Of a DNA stretch of 64,000 nt, positions 18,708-28,374 are shown one piece after another. This DNA is from Cupriavidus pauculus. Lineage in GTDB: Bacteria > Pseudomonadota > Gammaproteobacteria > Burkholderiales > Burkholderiaceae. The stretch covers positions 691,366 through 755,365 of the forward strand of contig NZ_PJRP01000001.1 in NCBI RefSeq assembly GCF_002858765.1. Direction: 5' to 3'. Every line of letters begins with the position of its first letter. The first letter of the stretch is position 1. Under the pieces are notes generated by a model. It was not told the origin of the DNA, did not search any database, and saw nothing but the letters and a program-made list of their open reading frames with translations. Made by a program: the position numbers and the translations under genes.

Positions 18708-19298
18708 TCAGCCAGCGGGTGGCGACTTGACCGTGATCGCTACCACTTCCTTGATCACGAACTTGGCCATCTGGCCTTTCTTGATACTGGCAAGATCGAT
18801 ATTGGGATCCTGGACCTTCACTGTGCGCAAAGTCTCACGTGGGCCGCGGAACGTGACTGTGCGCTTGGCAACATCCACATTGGTGATTTGTGCGGTAATG
18901 GTGGTGGTGATTTCCCGCATCACGCCGGGTTTGCCGCCCTCGGGCGCGTGCGAGATGCGCTCGACCTGCTCCATCAGCGCGGTGTCCTTGCTGCCGAGCG
19001 GTTCCAGCCCGGCCACCACGGCCGCGCCGCGCGTCAGTGTGACGATGTCGCCCTTTTTGACGTTGCCGATGTTCTTGGCTTCCTCGCCGGCGATGATCTC
19101 GACCAGGTTGCCGCCCGGGCCCTTGACCAGCACGGCCCGCGAGTCGGGATCGACATTGACGACCCTGCCGCTGACCACCGCTTCCTCGGCCACGCCGATT
19201 GGCGCGGGCGTCGATGGTTTCTGGGCATGGACGGCACCGGCCCAGGCGAACATCAGGCAGGCGGCAGTGGAAAGGGCGTGCTGGGCTCGGATTTTCAT
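18708..19298 (-). CDS. Conserved exported protein of unknown function
   Basis: Protein of 196 residues with a Sec signal peptide ending AVHAQ and a mature part rich in beta-strand patterns (VVSGRVVNVDPDSRAVLVKG, then a second similar unit ITAQITNVDVAKRTVTFRG). The two units look like a duplicated OB- or SH3-like strand set. Start 19298 follows AGGACAGCT; an overlapping in-frame ATG four codons upstream is possible. It precedes the SYLF lipoprotein by 64 bases on the same strand. Confidence 0.65.
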   Translation of the reverse strand: MKIRAQHALSTAACLMFAWAGAVHAQKPSTPAPIGVAEEAVVSGRVVNVDPDSRAVLVKGPGGNLVEIIAGEEAKNIGNVKKGDIVTLTRGAAVVAGLEPLGSKDTALMEQVERISHAPEGGKPGVMREITTTITAQITNVDVAKRTVTFRGPRETLRTVKVQDPNIDLASIKKGQMAKFVIKEVVAITVKSPPAG

Positions 19299-19449
19299 AG
19301 CTGTCCTCATGGCGCGGGTGCGCATCTTGTAAAAAGGATGCAGCCATTGTGGACAACTGGGCATAGGCCAGCAATCCACTTCGAAAAAATTTGCAGGGCT
19401 CGCGAAAACGTTTAATTGGCGGCCGCGCAGCCGGCCGCCTGCGTCTTGC

Positions 19450-20517
19450 TCAGGGGGCGTCGGCGATTTCGCCGCTGCTGTTGCCCTGCGGCGAGGCCAG
19501 CCCGAAATGGCGATACGCAGCGGCGGTAGCCACCCGCCCGCGCGGCGTGCGCTGCAGATAACCCTGCTGGATCATGTACGGCTCCAGCACGTCCTCGATC
19601 GTGTCGCGGGCCTCGCCAATGGCTGCCGCCAGGTTGTCCACGCCTACCGGGCCGCCGTCGAACTTGTGCAGCACCGCCTCCAGCAGCTTGCGGTCCATCA
19701 CGTCGAAGCCGACGCTATCCACGTCGAGCATCACCAGTGCCGCGTCGGCCAGTTCGCGCGTGATCGTGCCATCGCTCTTGACCTCGGCAAAGTCGCGCAC
19801 GCGGCGCAGCAGCCGATTGGCGATACGCGGGGTGCCGCGCGCGCGGCGCGCGATTTCCAGCGCGCCGGCCGGGTCAATGGTCGCGTTGAGCAGTTGTGCA
19901 GACCGCGCCACGATGCGAGCCAGTTCGTCTGCCGTATAAAACTCCAGCCGCGCCACGATACCGAAGCGGTCGCGCAGCGGGTTGGTCAGCATGCCGGCGC
20001 GCGTGGTGGCGCCCACCAGCGTGAACGGCTGCAGGTCGAGCTTGACCGAACGCGCGGCCGGGCCCTCGCCGATCATGATGTCGATCTGGTAGTCCTCCAG
20101 CGCCGGGTACAGGATTTCTTCCACCACGGGCGACAGGCGGTGGATTTCGTCGATGAACAGGACGTCGTGGGCTTCGAGGTTGGTCAGCAGCGCGGCCAGA
20201 TCGCCGGGGCGCTCCAGCACGGGCCCCGACGTCTGGCGCAGGTTCACGCCCATTTCGCGCGCGATGATGTGGGCCAGCGTGGTCTTGCCCAGGCCCGGCG
20301 GGCCGAACAGCAGCACGTGGTCCAGCGCCTCGCGGCGCTTGCGGGCCGCGTGCATGAAGATGTCGAGCTGGCCACGCACTTTTTCCTGCCCGACATATTC
20401 GTCGAGCAGCTTCGGGCGCAGCGCGCGCTCGAAGGCTTCTTCCTGGGTGGAGGCGGGGGTGGCGGAGATCACGCGCTCCGGCGGGCGCTCGCCGGTCAGC
20501 TTGTCGGTTTCGATCAT
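19450..20517 (-). CDS. ruvB: Holliday junction ATP-dependent helicase RuvB
   Basis: AAA+ motor that drives branch migration with RuvA. The 355-residue protein has Walker [10 protein letters not shown] (72-80), Walker [10 protein letters not shown], the sensor ATTRAG and arginine-finger region GPAARS, and a C-terminal winged helix ([18 protein letters not shown]). The start at MIETDKLT (20517) is normal; a longer frame adds five residues. It follows ruvA with a 74-base gap. Confidence 0.97.
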   Translation of the reverse strand: MIETDKLTGERPPERVISATPASTQEEAFERALRPKLLDEYVGQEKVRGQLDIFMHAARKRREALDHVLLFGPPGLGKTTLAHIIAREMGVNLRQTSGPVLERPGDLAALLTNLEAHDVLFIDEIHRLSPVVEEILYPALEDYQIDIMIGEGPAARSVKLDLQPFTLVGATTRAGMLTNPLRDRFGIVARLEFYTADELARIVARSAQLLNATIDPAGALEIARRARGTPRIANRLLRRVRDFAEVKSDGTITRELADAALVMLDVDSVGFDVMDRKLLEAVLHKFDGGPVGVDNLAAAIGEARDTIEDVLEPYMIQQGYLQRTPRGRVATAAAYRHFGLASPQGNSSGEIADAP

Positions 20518-20591
20518 GGCAATGGAAAGCAATATGGCGCCATTCTACGCTGCCGGTGCGTGCGGCCCGGCGCGATCCGACGCCCGCCGCG

Positions 20592-21173
20592 TTATCCCTT
20601 CGATAGCGCCTTGAGCGCGAGCTTGATGCCATCGGACACGCCCGTGCCGGCCGGCACCTGCTTGATGGCCTGCGCGGCTTCCTTCTCCGAATACCCCAAC
20701 GCCAGCAGCGCGTTGAGCACGTCGACGGCGCTGTCGGGCACGGACGCGGCCCCGGGCACGTGGCCCAGGTCGGCGCCCAGCTTGCCCTTGAGTTCCAGCA
20801 GCAGGCGCTCGGCCGTCTTCTTGCCGATGCCGGGGATCTTCGTCAGGCGTCCGGCTTCCTGCATCGTCACGGCCTGGGCCAGTTCGGGCACCGACAGGCC
20901 GGACAGCACGGCCAGCGCCATGCGTGCGCCGATGCCGGTGATCTTGATCAGCTCGCGAAAGGTATTGCGCTCGGTGGCCGTGCCGAAGCCGAACAGCAGG
21001 TGGGCGTCCTCGCGGATGATCTGCTGCGTCAGCAGCACCACGGGCTGGCCCGTGGCCGGCAGGTTGTAGAAGGTGCTCATCGGCACATCGATCTCGTAGC
21101 CGACGCCGTGGCAGTCGACCAGCAGATGCGGGGGATTCTTTTCAAGCAGGGTGCCGGCGATGCGTCCGATCAT
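20592..21173 (-). CDS. ruvA: Holliday junction branch migration protein RuvA
   Basis: Four-way-junction-binding protein, 193 residues. The N-terminal OB fold ([15 protein letters not shown]), tandem helix-hairpin-helix units around residues 70-130 ([26 protein letters not shown]) and the C-terminal RuvB-binding domain ([17 protein letters not shown]) are all visible. It is separated from ruvC by glpQ and a palindromic repeat element, whereas ruvC-ruvA-ruvB is contiguous in many relatives. Confidence 0.97.
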   Translation of the reverse strand: MIGRIAGTLLEKNPPHLLVDCHGVGYEIDVPMSTFYNLPATGQPVVLLTQQIIREDAHLLFGFGTATERNTFRELIKITGIGARMALAVLSGLSVPELAQAVTMQEAGRLTKIPGIGKKTAERLLLELKGKLGADLGHVPGAASVPDSAVDVLNALLALGYSEKEAAQAIKQVPAGTGVSDGIKLALKALSKG

Positions 21174-21226
21174 GATGGATGTGAAGTGTGAATTGAGCGC
21201 AAGTGTAGCGCGGACCGTGGCGTGTT

Positions 21227-21350
21227 CCCCTCTCCCGCCAGCGGGAGAGGGGTTAGGGGAGAGGGTGGGCGTATCGCCGGCAAGGGACGGCGTTAGTACC
21301 TCAACGGCCTGCCCTCTCCACCGCTCCTCTCCCGCTGGCGGGAGAGGGGA
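21227..21350. repeat. REP/BIME-like inverted pair
   Basis: Two palindromes face each other: CCCCTCTCCCGC-CA-GCGGGAGAGGGG (21227-21252) and CCTCTCCCGC-TG-GCGGGAGAGG (21326-21347). Each is followed, in opposite orientation, by GGAGAGGG, so the second is an inverted copy of the first with about 60 bases between. The left unit lies in the ruvA leader; the right one lies inside the 3' end of glpQ. Confidence 0.75.
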
Positions 21351-22515
21351 GAACACCGTCGGCAGCCTTGCGCCCCAGCGCCGGATCGTCCGTGAAGAAG
21401 CCGTCGACGCCGGCCGCCAGGAAGGCTTGGACTTCGCGCACCATGCCGTCCGGGTTGCGTGTGGCATCGTCGCCTGGCGCGCGCAGCGGCTTCGGCAGAA
21501 AGCTGTTTTCGGGACGGAACGTGTATGGGTGTACCACCAGGCCAGCGGCATGGGCGTGGGCCACCAGCGGCGTGGGCGCCGCCAGGCCGCCCTGGGCGTC
21601 GCGCGGAATCACCAGGCTTTTTTCCGGGCCGATGCCGTTGGCGTAGGTGGCCACTTCGCGCAGGCCGAGCGGCGTCAGCATCGACGCGTAGGTGCGGCTG
21701 TCGCCCGCCAGGCGCCAGTCGGCGGGACGCTGCCTGGCGTTGCCGATCAGCTGCACGATCTTCACGTTCGGCATGGCCGCGCCCAGCAACCGCTTCATGG
21801 TGCGCAGAGGACCCACCTCGAACGACTGCACATACACCGGTGCGGTCGCGGCGTAGGCGTTGCCTTGCAGCGCGGCGGCGAGCTTTTCTTCGAGCGGCAG
21901 GCCGATGCCGCGGAAATAGCTCGGGTGCTTCAGTTCGGGATAGATGCCCACCGGGGTGCCTCGGCGGTTGGCAGCCTGCGCCGCCAGCTTCAGGATTTCG
22001 TCGAAGGTGGGGATCTCGAACTGGTCATCGAGCTTCGCGTTGTAGGGGCGCAGCTTGGGGATGCGCTCGCGGGCGCGCAGCGTCTTGAGTTCGGCCCGCG
22101 TGAAGTCCTCGGTGAACCAGCCGTCGACACGTTCGCCGTCGATGACCTTGATGCGGCGGCGCCCGGCAAACGCTGGCACTTCGGCCACGTTGGTAGTGCC
22201 GGTGATGTCGTTCTCGTGGCGGGCCACCAGCACGCCGTCTTTTGTGGCGACGAGGTCTGGTTCGATGATGTCGGCGCCGTCGTCGATGGCTTTCTGGTAT
22301 GACGCCAGCGTGTGCTCGGGCCGCAGAGCGCTGGCGCCGCGATGGCCGATGACCAGCGCCGGCGTGGCGGGCGCGGACGCAGCCGGCGCCGGCGCGGGTG
22401 CCGTGGCCGGCGGTGTCGCGGTGGCCACCGGGGCACGCGGCGCCGTCACACAGCCAGCCACCAGCGTGGCGGTTGCGGCAGCCAGTGAAAAACGGACAAC
22501 GAGGGATTGCGGCAT
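21301..22515 (-). CDS. glpQ: Glycerophosphodiester phosphodiesterase, lipoprotein type
   Basis: Hydrolyses glycerophosphodiesters to glycerol-3-phosphate and an alcohol. The 404-residue protein has a lipobox TLVAGC, an A/P-rich linker (25-50) and then the GDPD domain: [13 protein letters not shown], a metal-binding [19 protein letters not shown] and the C-terminal VDGFFTDDP. The last 16 residues after KAADGV are encoded by the REP-like palindrome. Its position between ruvC and ruvA is not linked to their function. Symbol assigned by family only. Confidence 0.87.
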   Translation of the reverse strand: MPQSLVVRFSLAAATATLVAGCVTAPRAPVATATPPATAPAPAPAASAPATPALVIGHRGASALRPEHTLASYQKAIDDGADIIEPDLVATKDGVLVARHENDITGTTNVAEVPAFAGRRRIKVIDGERVDGWFTEDFTRAELKTLRARERIPKLRPYNAKLDDQFEIPTFDEILKLAAQAANRRGTPVGIYPELKHPSYFRGIGLPLEEKLAAALQGNAYAATAPVYVQSFEVGPLRTMKRLLGAAMPNVKIVQLIGNARQRPADWRLAGDSRTYASMLTPLGLREVATYANGIGPEKSLVIPRDAQGGLAAPTPLVAHAHAAGLVVHPYTFRPENSFLPKPLRAPGDDATRNPDGMVREVQAFLAAGVDGFFTDDPALGRKAADGVLPSPASGRGAVERAGR

Positions 22516-22640
22516 CTGGGGCGTTCCTGGGCGGGCTCTCGAACGCCGATTCTAAGCGACGCCGGTGTCAGGCCCTGCGACCCCTGCGCGTCAGCCGCCT
22601 GGCCGATCAGTCAGGCAGCGCAGCCAGCGAGTCAGCCAGC

Positions 22641-23186
22641 TCAGCCGATCAGGCGGCCGCGCCGCACCCGCAGCCCCTTGCGTGCGAGTTCCGGTGCCAT
22701 CGTGGCCAGCGTGCCGAGGGTGTCGCCCCCGTTGGCATGGCAGATCGCCACGCCAAGCGCGTCGGCAGCATCGCTGCTGGGGCGACCGGACAGCGCCAGC
22801 AGCCGCATCACCATCTCCTGCACCTGTTCCTTGTTGGCGCGTCCGTAGCCAACCACGGCCACCTTCAGCTGCAGCGCCGTGTACTCGAACACTGGCAGAC
22901 CCTGTCCCACCAGTCCGCAGATGGCAGCGCCGCGCGCCTGGCCCAGCAGCAGGGTCGATTGCGGATTGACGTTGACGAAGACCTTCTCGATGGCCGCGCA
23001 ATCGGGCGCATAGGTGCGCGCGACTTCGGCAATCCCGTCATAGAGCGTTTTCAGACGCAGGGGCAGGCTTTCGTCGCCATTGCTGCGGATCGTGCCGGAG
23101 GCCACATAGGCGAGCTTGTTGCCGTGCTTTTCGAGCACGCCGAAGCCGGTGGTCCGCAGACCGGGATCGATGCCGAGAATGCGCAT
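22641..23186 (-). CDS. ruvC: Crossover junction endodeoxyribonuclease RuvC
   Basis: Holliday junction resolvase, 181 residues. The four acidic active-site residues are visible: Asp7 in LGIDPGL, Glu67 in AAIEKVF, and Asp139/Asp142 in SSDAADAL. The length is normal for the family. It is transcribed in the direction purH to ruvC, but 312 bases containing a dispersed repeat separate it from purH, so it may have its own promoter. Confidence 0.96.
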   Translation of the reverse strand: MRILGIDPGLRTTGFGVLEKHGNKLAYVASGTIRSNGDESLPLRLKTLYDGIAEVARTYAPDCAAIEKVFVNVNPQSTLLLGQARGAAICGLVGQGLPVFEYTALQLKVAVVGYGRANKEQVQEMVMRLLALSGRPSSDAADALGVAICHANGGDTLGTLATMAPELARKGLRVRRGRLIG

Positions 23187-23498
23187 GAAGCGGGGGAGGG
23201 AAGACAGATGGGCGTAGTGTAGTGGATTACGCCGCAGGGGAGGGGGTGAGCACCGTGGTGGGTTTGCTCCCTCTCACCTTTACGCGGGAGACAAAAACCC
23301 TTGCAAGCTTGCTGGTTGTTTGGCGGCTAACGCCGCCAGCCACGCCCGAATGCGGCCAGATGGCGAGGTCTTGGCTCTCTCTCCCCTCAGGGGGAGAGAG
23401 GGGTGGCTTAACAAGGCACCACATTGAGCAAAGCCGTCGGTGTTATCCAGCACGGCAGCGTTCGACAGGAATTAACCTCTTTCCCCCGGGCCTTCGCT
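23187..23498. other. Gene-free spacer between ruvC and purH
   Basis: Contains the second copy of the dispersed repeat (23314-23468) and a G-rich stretch near 23236. I see no coding sequence. Confidence 0.6.
23314..23468. repeat. Dispersed intergenic repeat, copy B
   Basis: Counterpart of 1343-1506 in the same orientation. It shares GGTTGTTT at the left edge, TGGCTCTCTC with a CTCTCTCCCCTCAGGGGGAGAGAG hairpin core (about 23373-23400, quoted in part), AGGGGTGG, CAAGG..CCACATT, GCCGTCGGTGT and CGACAGG at the right edge. The hairpin is better paired here than in copy A, whereas the following GTGG..CAC hairpin is weaker. Confidence 0.7.
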
Positions 23499-25073
23499 TT
23501 AGTGGCGGAAGTGGCGCGTGCCGGTCAGCACCATCGCGATACCGCGCTCGTCGGCGGCGGCGATTACTTCGTCGTCGCGCATCGAGCCGCCCGGCTGGAT
23601 CACCACGGTCGCGCCAGCGTCCACCACCACGTCCAGGCCGTCGCGGAACGGGAAGAACGCGTCAGATGCCACGGCCGAACCGGCCAGCGCCAGGCCGGCG
23701 TTCTGCGCCTTGATGCTGGCGATGCGGGCCGAATCCACGCGGCTCATCTGGCCGGCGCCGACGCCCAGCGTCATGCCGTTGCCGCAGAACACGATGGCGT
23801 TCGACTTCACGAACTTGGCCACGCGCCAGGCGAACATCAGGTCGTCCATTTCCTTCGGGGTCGGATGACGGCGCGTCACCACGCGCAGTTCGCTCGGCTG
23901 CACGTTGCGGGCGTCCGGGCCCTGCACCAGCAGGCCGCCACCCACGCGCTTCAGGTCGTACTGGTTCACGCCGCGGCCCAGCGGGATTTCCAGCAGGCGA
24001 ACGTTCTGCTTGGCGGCAAACACGTTGCGCGCGGCGGTGCTGAACGACGGGGCGATCAGCACTTCCACGAACTGCTTGGCCACGGCCTGGGCTGCGGCCT
24101 CGTCCAGTTCCACGTTGAAGGCGATGATGCCGCCGAAGGCCGAGGTCGAATCGGTCTTGAAGGCCTTGTCGTAGGCTTCCAGCGCGTTGGCGCCGATGGC
24201 CACGCCGCACGGGTTGGCGTGCTTGATGATCACGCAGGCGGCGCCGTTGGCGGCGTCGAACGACTTCACGCATTCCCACGCGGCGTCGGCGTCGGCGATG
24301 TTGTTGTACGACAGTTCCTTGCCTTGCAGCTGCACGTAGTTGGCCAGCGCGCCGTCCACGGCCTTCAGGTCGCGGTAGAACGCGGCCGACTGGTGCGGGT
24401 TCTCGCCGTAGCGCATTTCCTGCACCTTCTCGAAGGCCAGGTTCAGCGTCTGCGGATAGCTGCTGCGGGCCTGGTGCGACTTGTCGGCGCCAAGGCTGGT
24501 CAGGTAGTTCGTGATCGCGCCGTCGTACTGGGCCGTGTGCGCGAACACCTTGGTAGCCAGACGGAAGTTGGTGTCGTAGCCCACGCTGTTGGCGTTGGCG
24601 CGCATTTCATCGAGCACCACGGCGTAGTCGGCCGGGTCGACGATCACGGTCACGTCGCGGTGGTTCTTGGCCGCCGAGCGCAGCATGGTCGGGCCGCCGA
24701 TGTCGATGTTCTCGATGGCGTCCGGCAGCGTGCAGTCATCCTTGGCCACGGTCTGCTGGAACGGGTACAGGTTCACCACCAGCAGGTCGATCGTCGGGAT
24801 GTTGTGCTCGGCCAGGGCTGCCATGTGCTCCGGCAGGTCGCGGCGTGCCAGGATGCCGCCGTGCACCTTGGGGTGCAGCGTCTTGACGCGGCCGTCGAGC
24901 ATTTCGGGAAAGCCGGTGTAGTCGGCAACTTCGGTGACGGGCAGGCCGGCATCGGCCAGCAGCTTGGCGGTGCCGCCGGTGGACAGCAGCGTGACGCCGA
25001 GTGCGTTCAGGTCACGTGCGAAATCGACGATGCCGGTCTTGTCGGAAACAGAGAGAAGGGCTTGCTTGATCAT
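23499..25073 (-). CDS. purH: Bifunctional AICAR transformylase / IMP cyclohydrolase
   Basis: Catalyses the last two steps of IMP synthesis. The 524-residue protein has an N-terminal MGS-like cyclohydrolase domain ([42 protein letters not shown]) and a C-terminal transformylase with [11 protein letters not shown] and the catalytic KHANPCG (Lys-His) segment. Full length. It follows fis by 16 bases on the same strand. Confidence 0.98.
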   Translation of the reverse strand: MIKQALLSVSDKTGIVDFARDLNALGVTLLSTGGTAKLLADAGLPVTEVADYTGFPEMLDGRVKTLHPKVHGGILARRDLPEHMAALAEHNIPTIDLLVVNLYPFQQTVAKDDCTLPDAIENIDIGGPTMLRSAAKNHRDVTVIVDPADYAVVLDEMRANANSVGYDTNFRLATKVFAHTAQYDGAITNYLTSLGADKSHQARSSYPQTLNLAFEKVQEMRYGENPHQSAAFYRDLKAVDGALANYVQLQGKELSYNNIADADAAWECVKSFDAANGAACVIIKHANPCGVAIGANALEAYDKAFKTDSTSAFGGIIAFNVELDEAAAQAVAKQFVEVLIAPSFSTAARNVFAAKQNVRLLEIPLGRGVNQYDLKRVGGGLLVQGPDARNVQPSELRVVTRRHPTPKEMDDLMFAWRVAKFVKSNAIVFCGNGMTLGVGAGQMSRVDSARIASIKAQNAGLALAGSAVASDAFFPFRDGLDVVVDAGATVVIQPGGSMRDDEVIAAADERGIAMVLTGTRHFRH

Positions 25074-25089
25074 GGCTTGGGGGAACGCT

Positions 25090-25323
25090 TCAAAGTAATC
25101 CGTGTTGCTGCAGCTTCTTGCGAAGGGTATTGCGGTTGATGCCGAGATACGCGGCCGCCAGCGACTGGTTGCGCTCCGCGCGCAACATCACGGCTTCCAG
25201 CAGCGGCCGTTCCACGGCCTCCAGCACCATGTTGTACATGTTGGACGGCTCTTCGCCGTCCAGATCGCGAAAATAGGTATCCAGGCTGTCCCGGATACAT
25301 TGGTCGATAGCGTTGCGGCTCAT
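25090..25323 (-). CDS. fis: DNA-binding protein Fis
   Basis: Nucleoid-associated protein and regulator of growth-dependent transcription, 77 residues. The C-terminal helix-turn-helix ([25 protein letters not shown]) is near-identical in type to enteric Fis; the N-terminal arm is shorter than the 98-residue E. coli protein, as is usual in betaproteobacteria. The ATG overlaps the dusB stop (ATGA), giving the dusB-fis operon seen across proteobacteria. Confidence 0.95.
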   Translation of the reverse strand: MSRNAIDQCIRDSLDTYFRDLDGEEPSNMYNMVLEAVERPLLEAVMLRAERNQSLAAAYLGINRNTLRKKLQQHGLL

Positions 25324-26384
25324 GCGGCAAGCAGTTCCCGTTTCTTTTTGTTGTGGATGTCTTCTTCGTCCGTGGCGGCGGTGTCGTCGACATAGACCAG
25401 GCGATCCGAGATGGCTGCCTGCTCGTCGAAGAACGCGTTGACCGCTTCCAGCTGCGCGCCCGTGGTTTCCAGCGTGTTCATGCGGTGACGGAACAGGTTC
25501 GCGCCCTTCAGCCCGCGCGTGTACCACGCAATATGCTTGCGCGCGGTGCGCACGCCGGTGAACTCGCCGTAGAACGCGTAGTGATCCGCCAGGTGATGGT
25601 TCATGATCGCGCGGATCTCGGCCACTTCCGGCGCCGGCAGCAGTTCGCCGGTCTTCAGGAAGTGCTCGATCTCGCGGAACAGCCACGGACGCCCTTGTGC
25701 GGCGCGGCCGATCATGATGGCGTCGGCCCCGGTGGCTTCCAGCACCAGCTTGGCCTTCTGCGGCGACGTGATGTCGCCGTTGGCCACCACCGGAATGCGC
25801 AGCGCCGCCTTGACCGCGGCAATAGTCTTGTACTCGGCCTCGCCGTGGTACAGGTCGGCGCGGGTGCGGCCGTGGATCGTCAGCATGCTGATGCCGGCGT
25901 CTTCGGCCATGCGCGCCACGCGCAGTGCATTCTTGTGCTCGCGGTCCCAGCCGGTGCGGATCTTCAGCGTGACCGGCACGCGGTCGCCCACGGCGCCCAC
26001 CACGGCCTCGACGATGCGCACCACGAGCGGTTCGTTCTGCAGCAGCGCCGATCCGGCGGCCACATTGCAGACCTTCTTCGCCGGGCAACCCATGTTGATG
26101 TCGATGATCTGCGCGCCACGGTCGACGTTGTAGCGCGCCGCCTCGGCCATCATCGACGGCTCGGCGCCGGCAATCTGCACCGAGATCGGCTCGACCTCGC
26201 CCGCGTGGTTGGCGCGGCGCATGGTCTTCTCGCTCTTCCAGAGCTGGGCGTTCGACGCCACCATCTCGGACACCGCGTACCCCGCGCCCAGCTGCTTGCA
26301 CAGCTGCCGGAACGGCCGGTCCGTCACCCCAGCCATGGGGGCGACAAAGAGGTTGTTGCGGAGTACGTGGGGACCGATCTGCAC
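25320..26384 (-). CDS. dusB: tRNA-dihydrouridine synthase DusB
   Basis: FMN enzyme of 354 residues that reduces uridines in the tRNA D-loop. Visible features are the FMN-binding APMAGVTDRPFR, the catalytic Cys100 in NMGCPAKK, and IHGRTR plus GRAAQGRPW of the TIM barrel. The C-terminus is extended by about 25 residues beyond the usual end, rich in D, E and K. A -10-like TAAAAT (26477-26482, minus) with TTGGGC 19 bases upstream is a possible operon promoter. Confidence 0.94.
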   Translation of the reverse strand: MQIGPHVLRNNLFVAPMAGVTDRPFRQLCKQLGAGYAVSEMVASNAQLWKSEKTMRRANHAGEVEPISVQIAGAEPSMMAEAARYNVDRGAQIIDINMGCPAKKVCNVAAGSALLQNEPLVVRIVEAVVGAVGDRVPVTLKIRTGWDREHKNALRVARMAEDAGISMLTIHGRTRADLYHGEAEYKTIAAVKAALRIPVVANGDITSPQKAKLVLEATGADAIMIGRAAQGRPWLFREIEHFLKTGELLPAPEVAEIRAIMNHHLADHYAFYGEFTGVRTARKHIAWYTRGLKGANLFRHRMNTLETTGAQLEAVNAFFDEQAAISDRLVYVDDTAATDEEDIHNKKKRELLAA

Positions 26385-26654
26385 GATGGTGACGCTGGAA
26401 GCTGGCTGGGAACTAGCAAAAACATGCCCCTGCCGGAACAGCTGTCGGCGTGGTCGGGGTCATGGGCGAGGCCGGGATTTTACCGCCAAACTGGTACGGT
26501 TGCCCAATAAATGAGCAAATATCATGCGGCGGGAGGGCGGCGCCCGACGCCGGCGGCACAATTGGCGCGGCCGGCGAAGGGGACTAAAAGGTGACGAAAG
26601 GGGGCGAAAGCGGGCGAAGAGCGGGACGAAGGCCGCTTTAGCCGCCCTGTGCCG

Positions 26655-27932
26655 CTACTGACGTGCCCCGAACATCATTTGGCGGGCCAGCGCGTGCTTG
26701 AGCGGCGCCACGCACGCCAGAGCCGCCAGCGACGCCCCACGGGCATGGGCCGCGAGCGGCCCGCCCACGCCGAAGACGCGCGGCAGCAGATCGGTGATGC
26801 CGATCGTCATGGCGCGGTCCAGGCGGTGACGGCCGGCAAATGTCTGCAATGCCTGCGGCGTGCAGCCAGCCCGTAGGGAATCGGCCAGCGCAAAGGCATC
26901 GCGCAGGCCCAGGTTCAGGCCTTGGCCGGCGACGGGATGCAGCGTCTGCGCCGCATTGCCCACGGCCACCACCCTGCCGCTGACGGTCACCGGGGCGGCA
27001 TTCAGCCCAAGCGGGAAGGCGTGCCGCTTGCCCACCAGCGCGAAGCGGCCCAGACGCGTGCCAAAGGCGCGGCCCAGTTCCTCGGCAAACTCGGCATCGG
27101 ACAAGGCCAGGCGTCGCTGCGCCTGATCCGGCGCGCAGCACCAGACCAGCGCGTAGCCCGGCACGCCGTGATCCTCGTGCGGCAACAGCGCCAGCGGGCC
27201 TTCGTCCGTAAAGCGTTCCCAGGCCCAGCCGGGTTGCGACTGCGAGCAGGTGACATGGCCGATGATGGCCGTCTGGCCGTAGTCGCGGCGGCGTGTGACT
27301 TCGGTGCCGCGCGCCAGGCGCTGCACCTGCTGGTGAAACAATCCACCTTCGGCCTGAATGGCAATACGTGCCGTATAGGCCACCGGCAGGCCGTCATGGT
27401 CGACGTGCGTGGTGCCTGTCAGCCGGACCACCGCGTTGTCGCGCCGGTCGGCCCGGTCACCCTGGTCGATATTGTCGATGTGCGTCTCGAACACACGTTC
27501 CAGGCGGCCCGGCGCCGCGTCGGCAGCGCGGGCCAGCGCGCGTTCCAGCGTCTGGCACAGGTCACCGTACTTGACCACGTGGCCAAGCGCCGGCACGCCA
27601 TAGTCGTCGTGATGCAGCTTCACATGGCCGAAATGGCCGCGCTGCGACACGTGAATGTGTTCGATCGGTTGCGCTGGCACCGGCCAGGCGCCGATCTGCT
27701 CCAGCAACTGGCGGCTGCCGTGCGACAGGGCGATGGCGCGCGGATCGCGTGCCGCGCGGGCCGGCGTGGCCGCGTCGATCAGCGTGATGCGCCACTGCGT
27801 GGTGCGCAGCAGCTGGCAGGCCAGCGCCAGGCCCACCGGGCCGCCGCCGACGATGGCGATATCGCGCGGCTCGGCGTCCGTTACGCCCGACCCCCCTTCA
27901 TGGTCTGCCTCAGGGTTGCCCGCTTGCGTCAT
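26655..27932 (-). CDS. UbiH/UbiF/VisC-type FAD-dependent monooxygenase
   Basis: Flavoprotein hydroxylase of 425 residues, probably acting in ubiquinone ring hydroxylation. The dinucleotide fold IVGGGPVGLALACQLL lies near residue 24, and the second FAD motif GNAAQTLHPVAGQGLNLGLRDA is present (quoted in part). The start at 27932 overlaps the preceding gene by 23 bases. Which ring position it hydroxylates (UbiH, UbiF or UbiI type) cannot be told from sequence alone. Confidence 0.85.
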   Translation of the reverse strand: MTQAGNPEADHEGGSGVTDAEPRDIAIVGGGPVGLALACQLLRTTQWRITLIDAATPARAARDPRAIALSHGSRQLLEQIGAWPVPAQPIEHIHVSQRGHFGHVKLHHDDYGVPALGHVVKYGDLCQTLERALARAADAAPGRLERVFETHIDNIDQGDRADRRDNAVVRLTGTTHVDHDGLPVAYTARIAIQAEGGLFHQQVQRLARGTEVTRRRDYGQTAIIGHVTCSQSQPGWAWERFTDEGPLALLPHEDHGVPGYALVWCCAPDQAQRRLALSDAEFAEELGRAFGTRLGRFALVGKRHAFPLGLNAAPVTVSGRVVAVGNAAQTLHPVAGQGLNLGLRDAFALADSLRAGCTPQALQTFAGRHRLDRAMTIGITDLLPRVFGVGGPLAAHARGASLAALACVAPLKHALARQMMFGARQ

Positions 27933-28374
27933 GGCTGGCTTCCTCCTGCACGGGCGCCGCCTCGGCCGAGCCGCGCTTCCACAGGTTTGCATCGGTGCGC
28001 GACTTGCCGGCAGCTGCGTCGCGCATCGCGTTATCGAGCTTCTGCTGGTTAAAGCCAGGCAACTGCTGCAGGCGTTCGACCAGCGCATCGTGGTTGGCGG
28101 CGGTCATCGGCACCACGCAGCCCTGCTGGCTGTCGGCGTCGCCGGCCAGGATCAGCCACGGCGTGCCCGCCCAGGGCGCGCGGTCCGAAACGCGCACCAC
28201 CACGCGCTCCAGCGAATCCCACGACAATTCCTCGCGCTGGCCGTCCGGGCGATGCACGACCAGGTGGTCGTCATACAGGTTCACCACAAACGGCTGGTTC
28301 GGGTCCACGGGGTGAACGGTGCTCCGGTGCTTCGGTACGCCCACGCCAAACAGTTTGCTCAACAACGCCTTCAT
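27910..28374 (-). CDS. Conserved protein of unknown function
   Basis: Cytoplasmic protein of 154 residues without a recognised domain. It starts MKALLSKLFGVG and contains FVVNLYDDHLVVHRPDGQ, RVVVRVSDRAPWAGTPWLIL and LQQLPGFNQQKLDNAM. The C-terminus is charged and disordered. Both ends are coupled: its ATG overlaps the pepP stop (ATGA) and its end overlaps the hydroxylase start. The coding pattern is like its neighbours, so it looks like a genuine gene. Confidence 0.75.
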   Translation of the reverse strand: MKALLSKLFGVGVPKHRSTVHPVDPNQPFVVNLYDDHLVVHRPDGQREELSWDSLERVVVRVSDRAPWAGTPWLILAGDADSQQGCVVPMTAANHDALVERLQQLPGFNQQKLDNAMRDAAAGKSRTDANLWKRGSAEAAPVQEEASHDASGQP

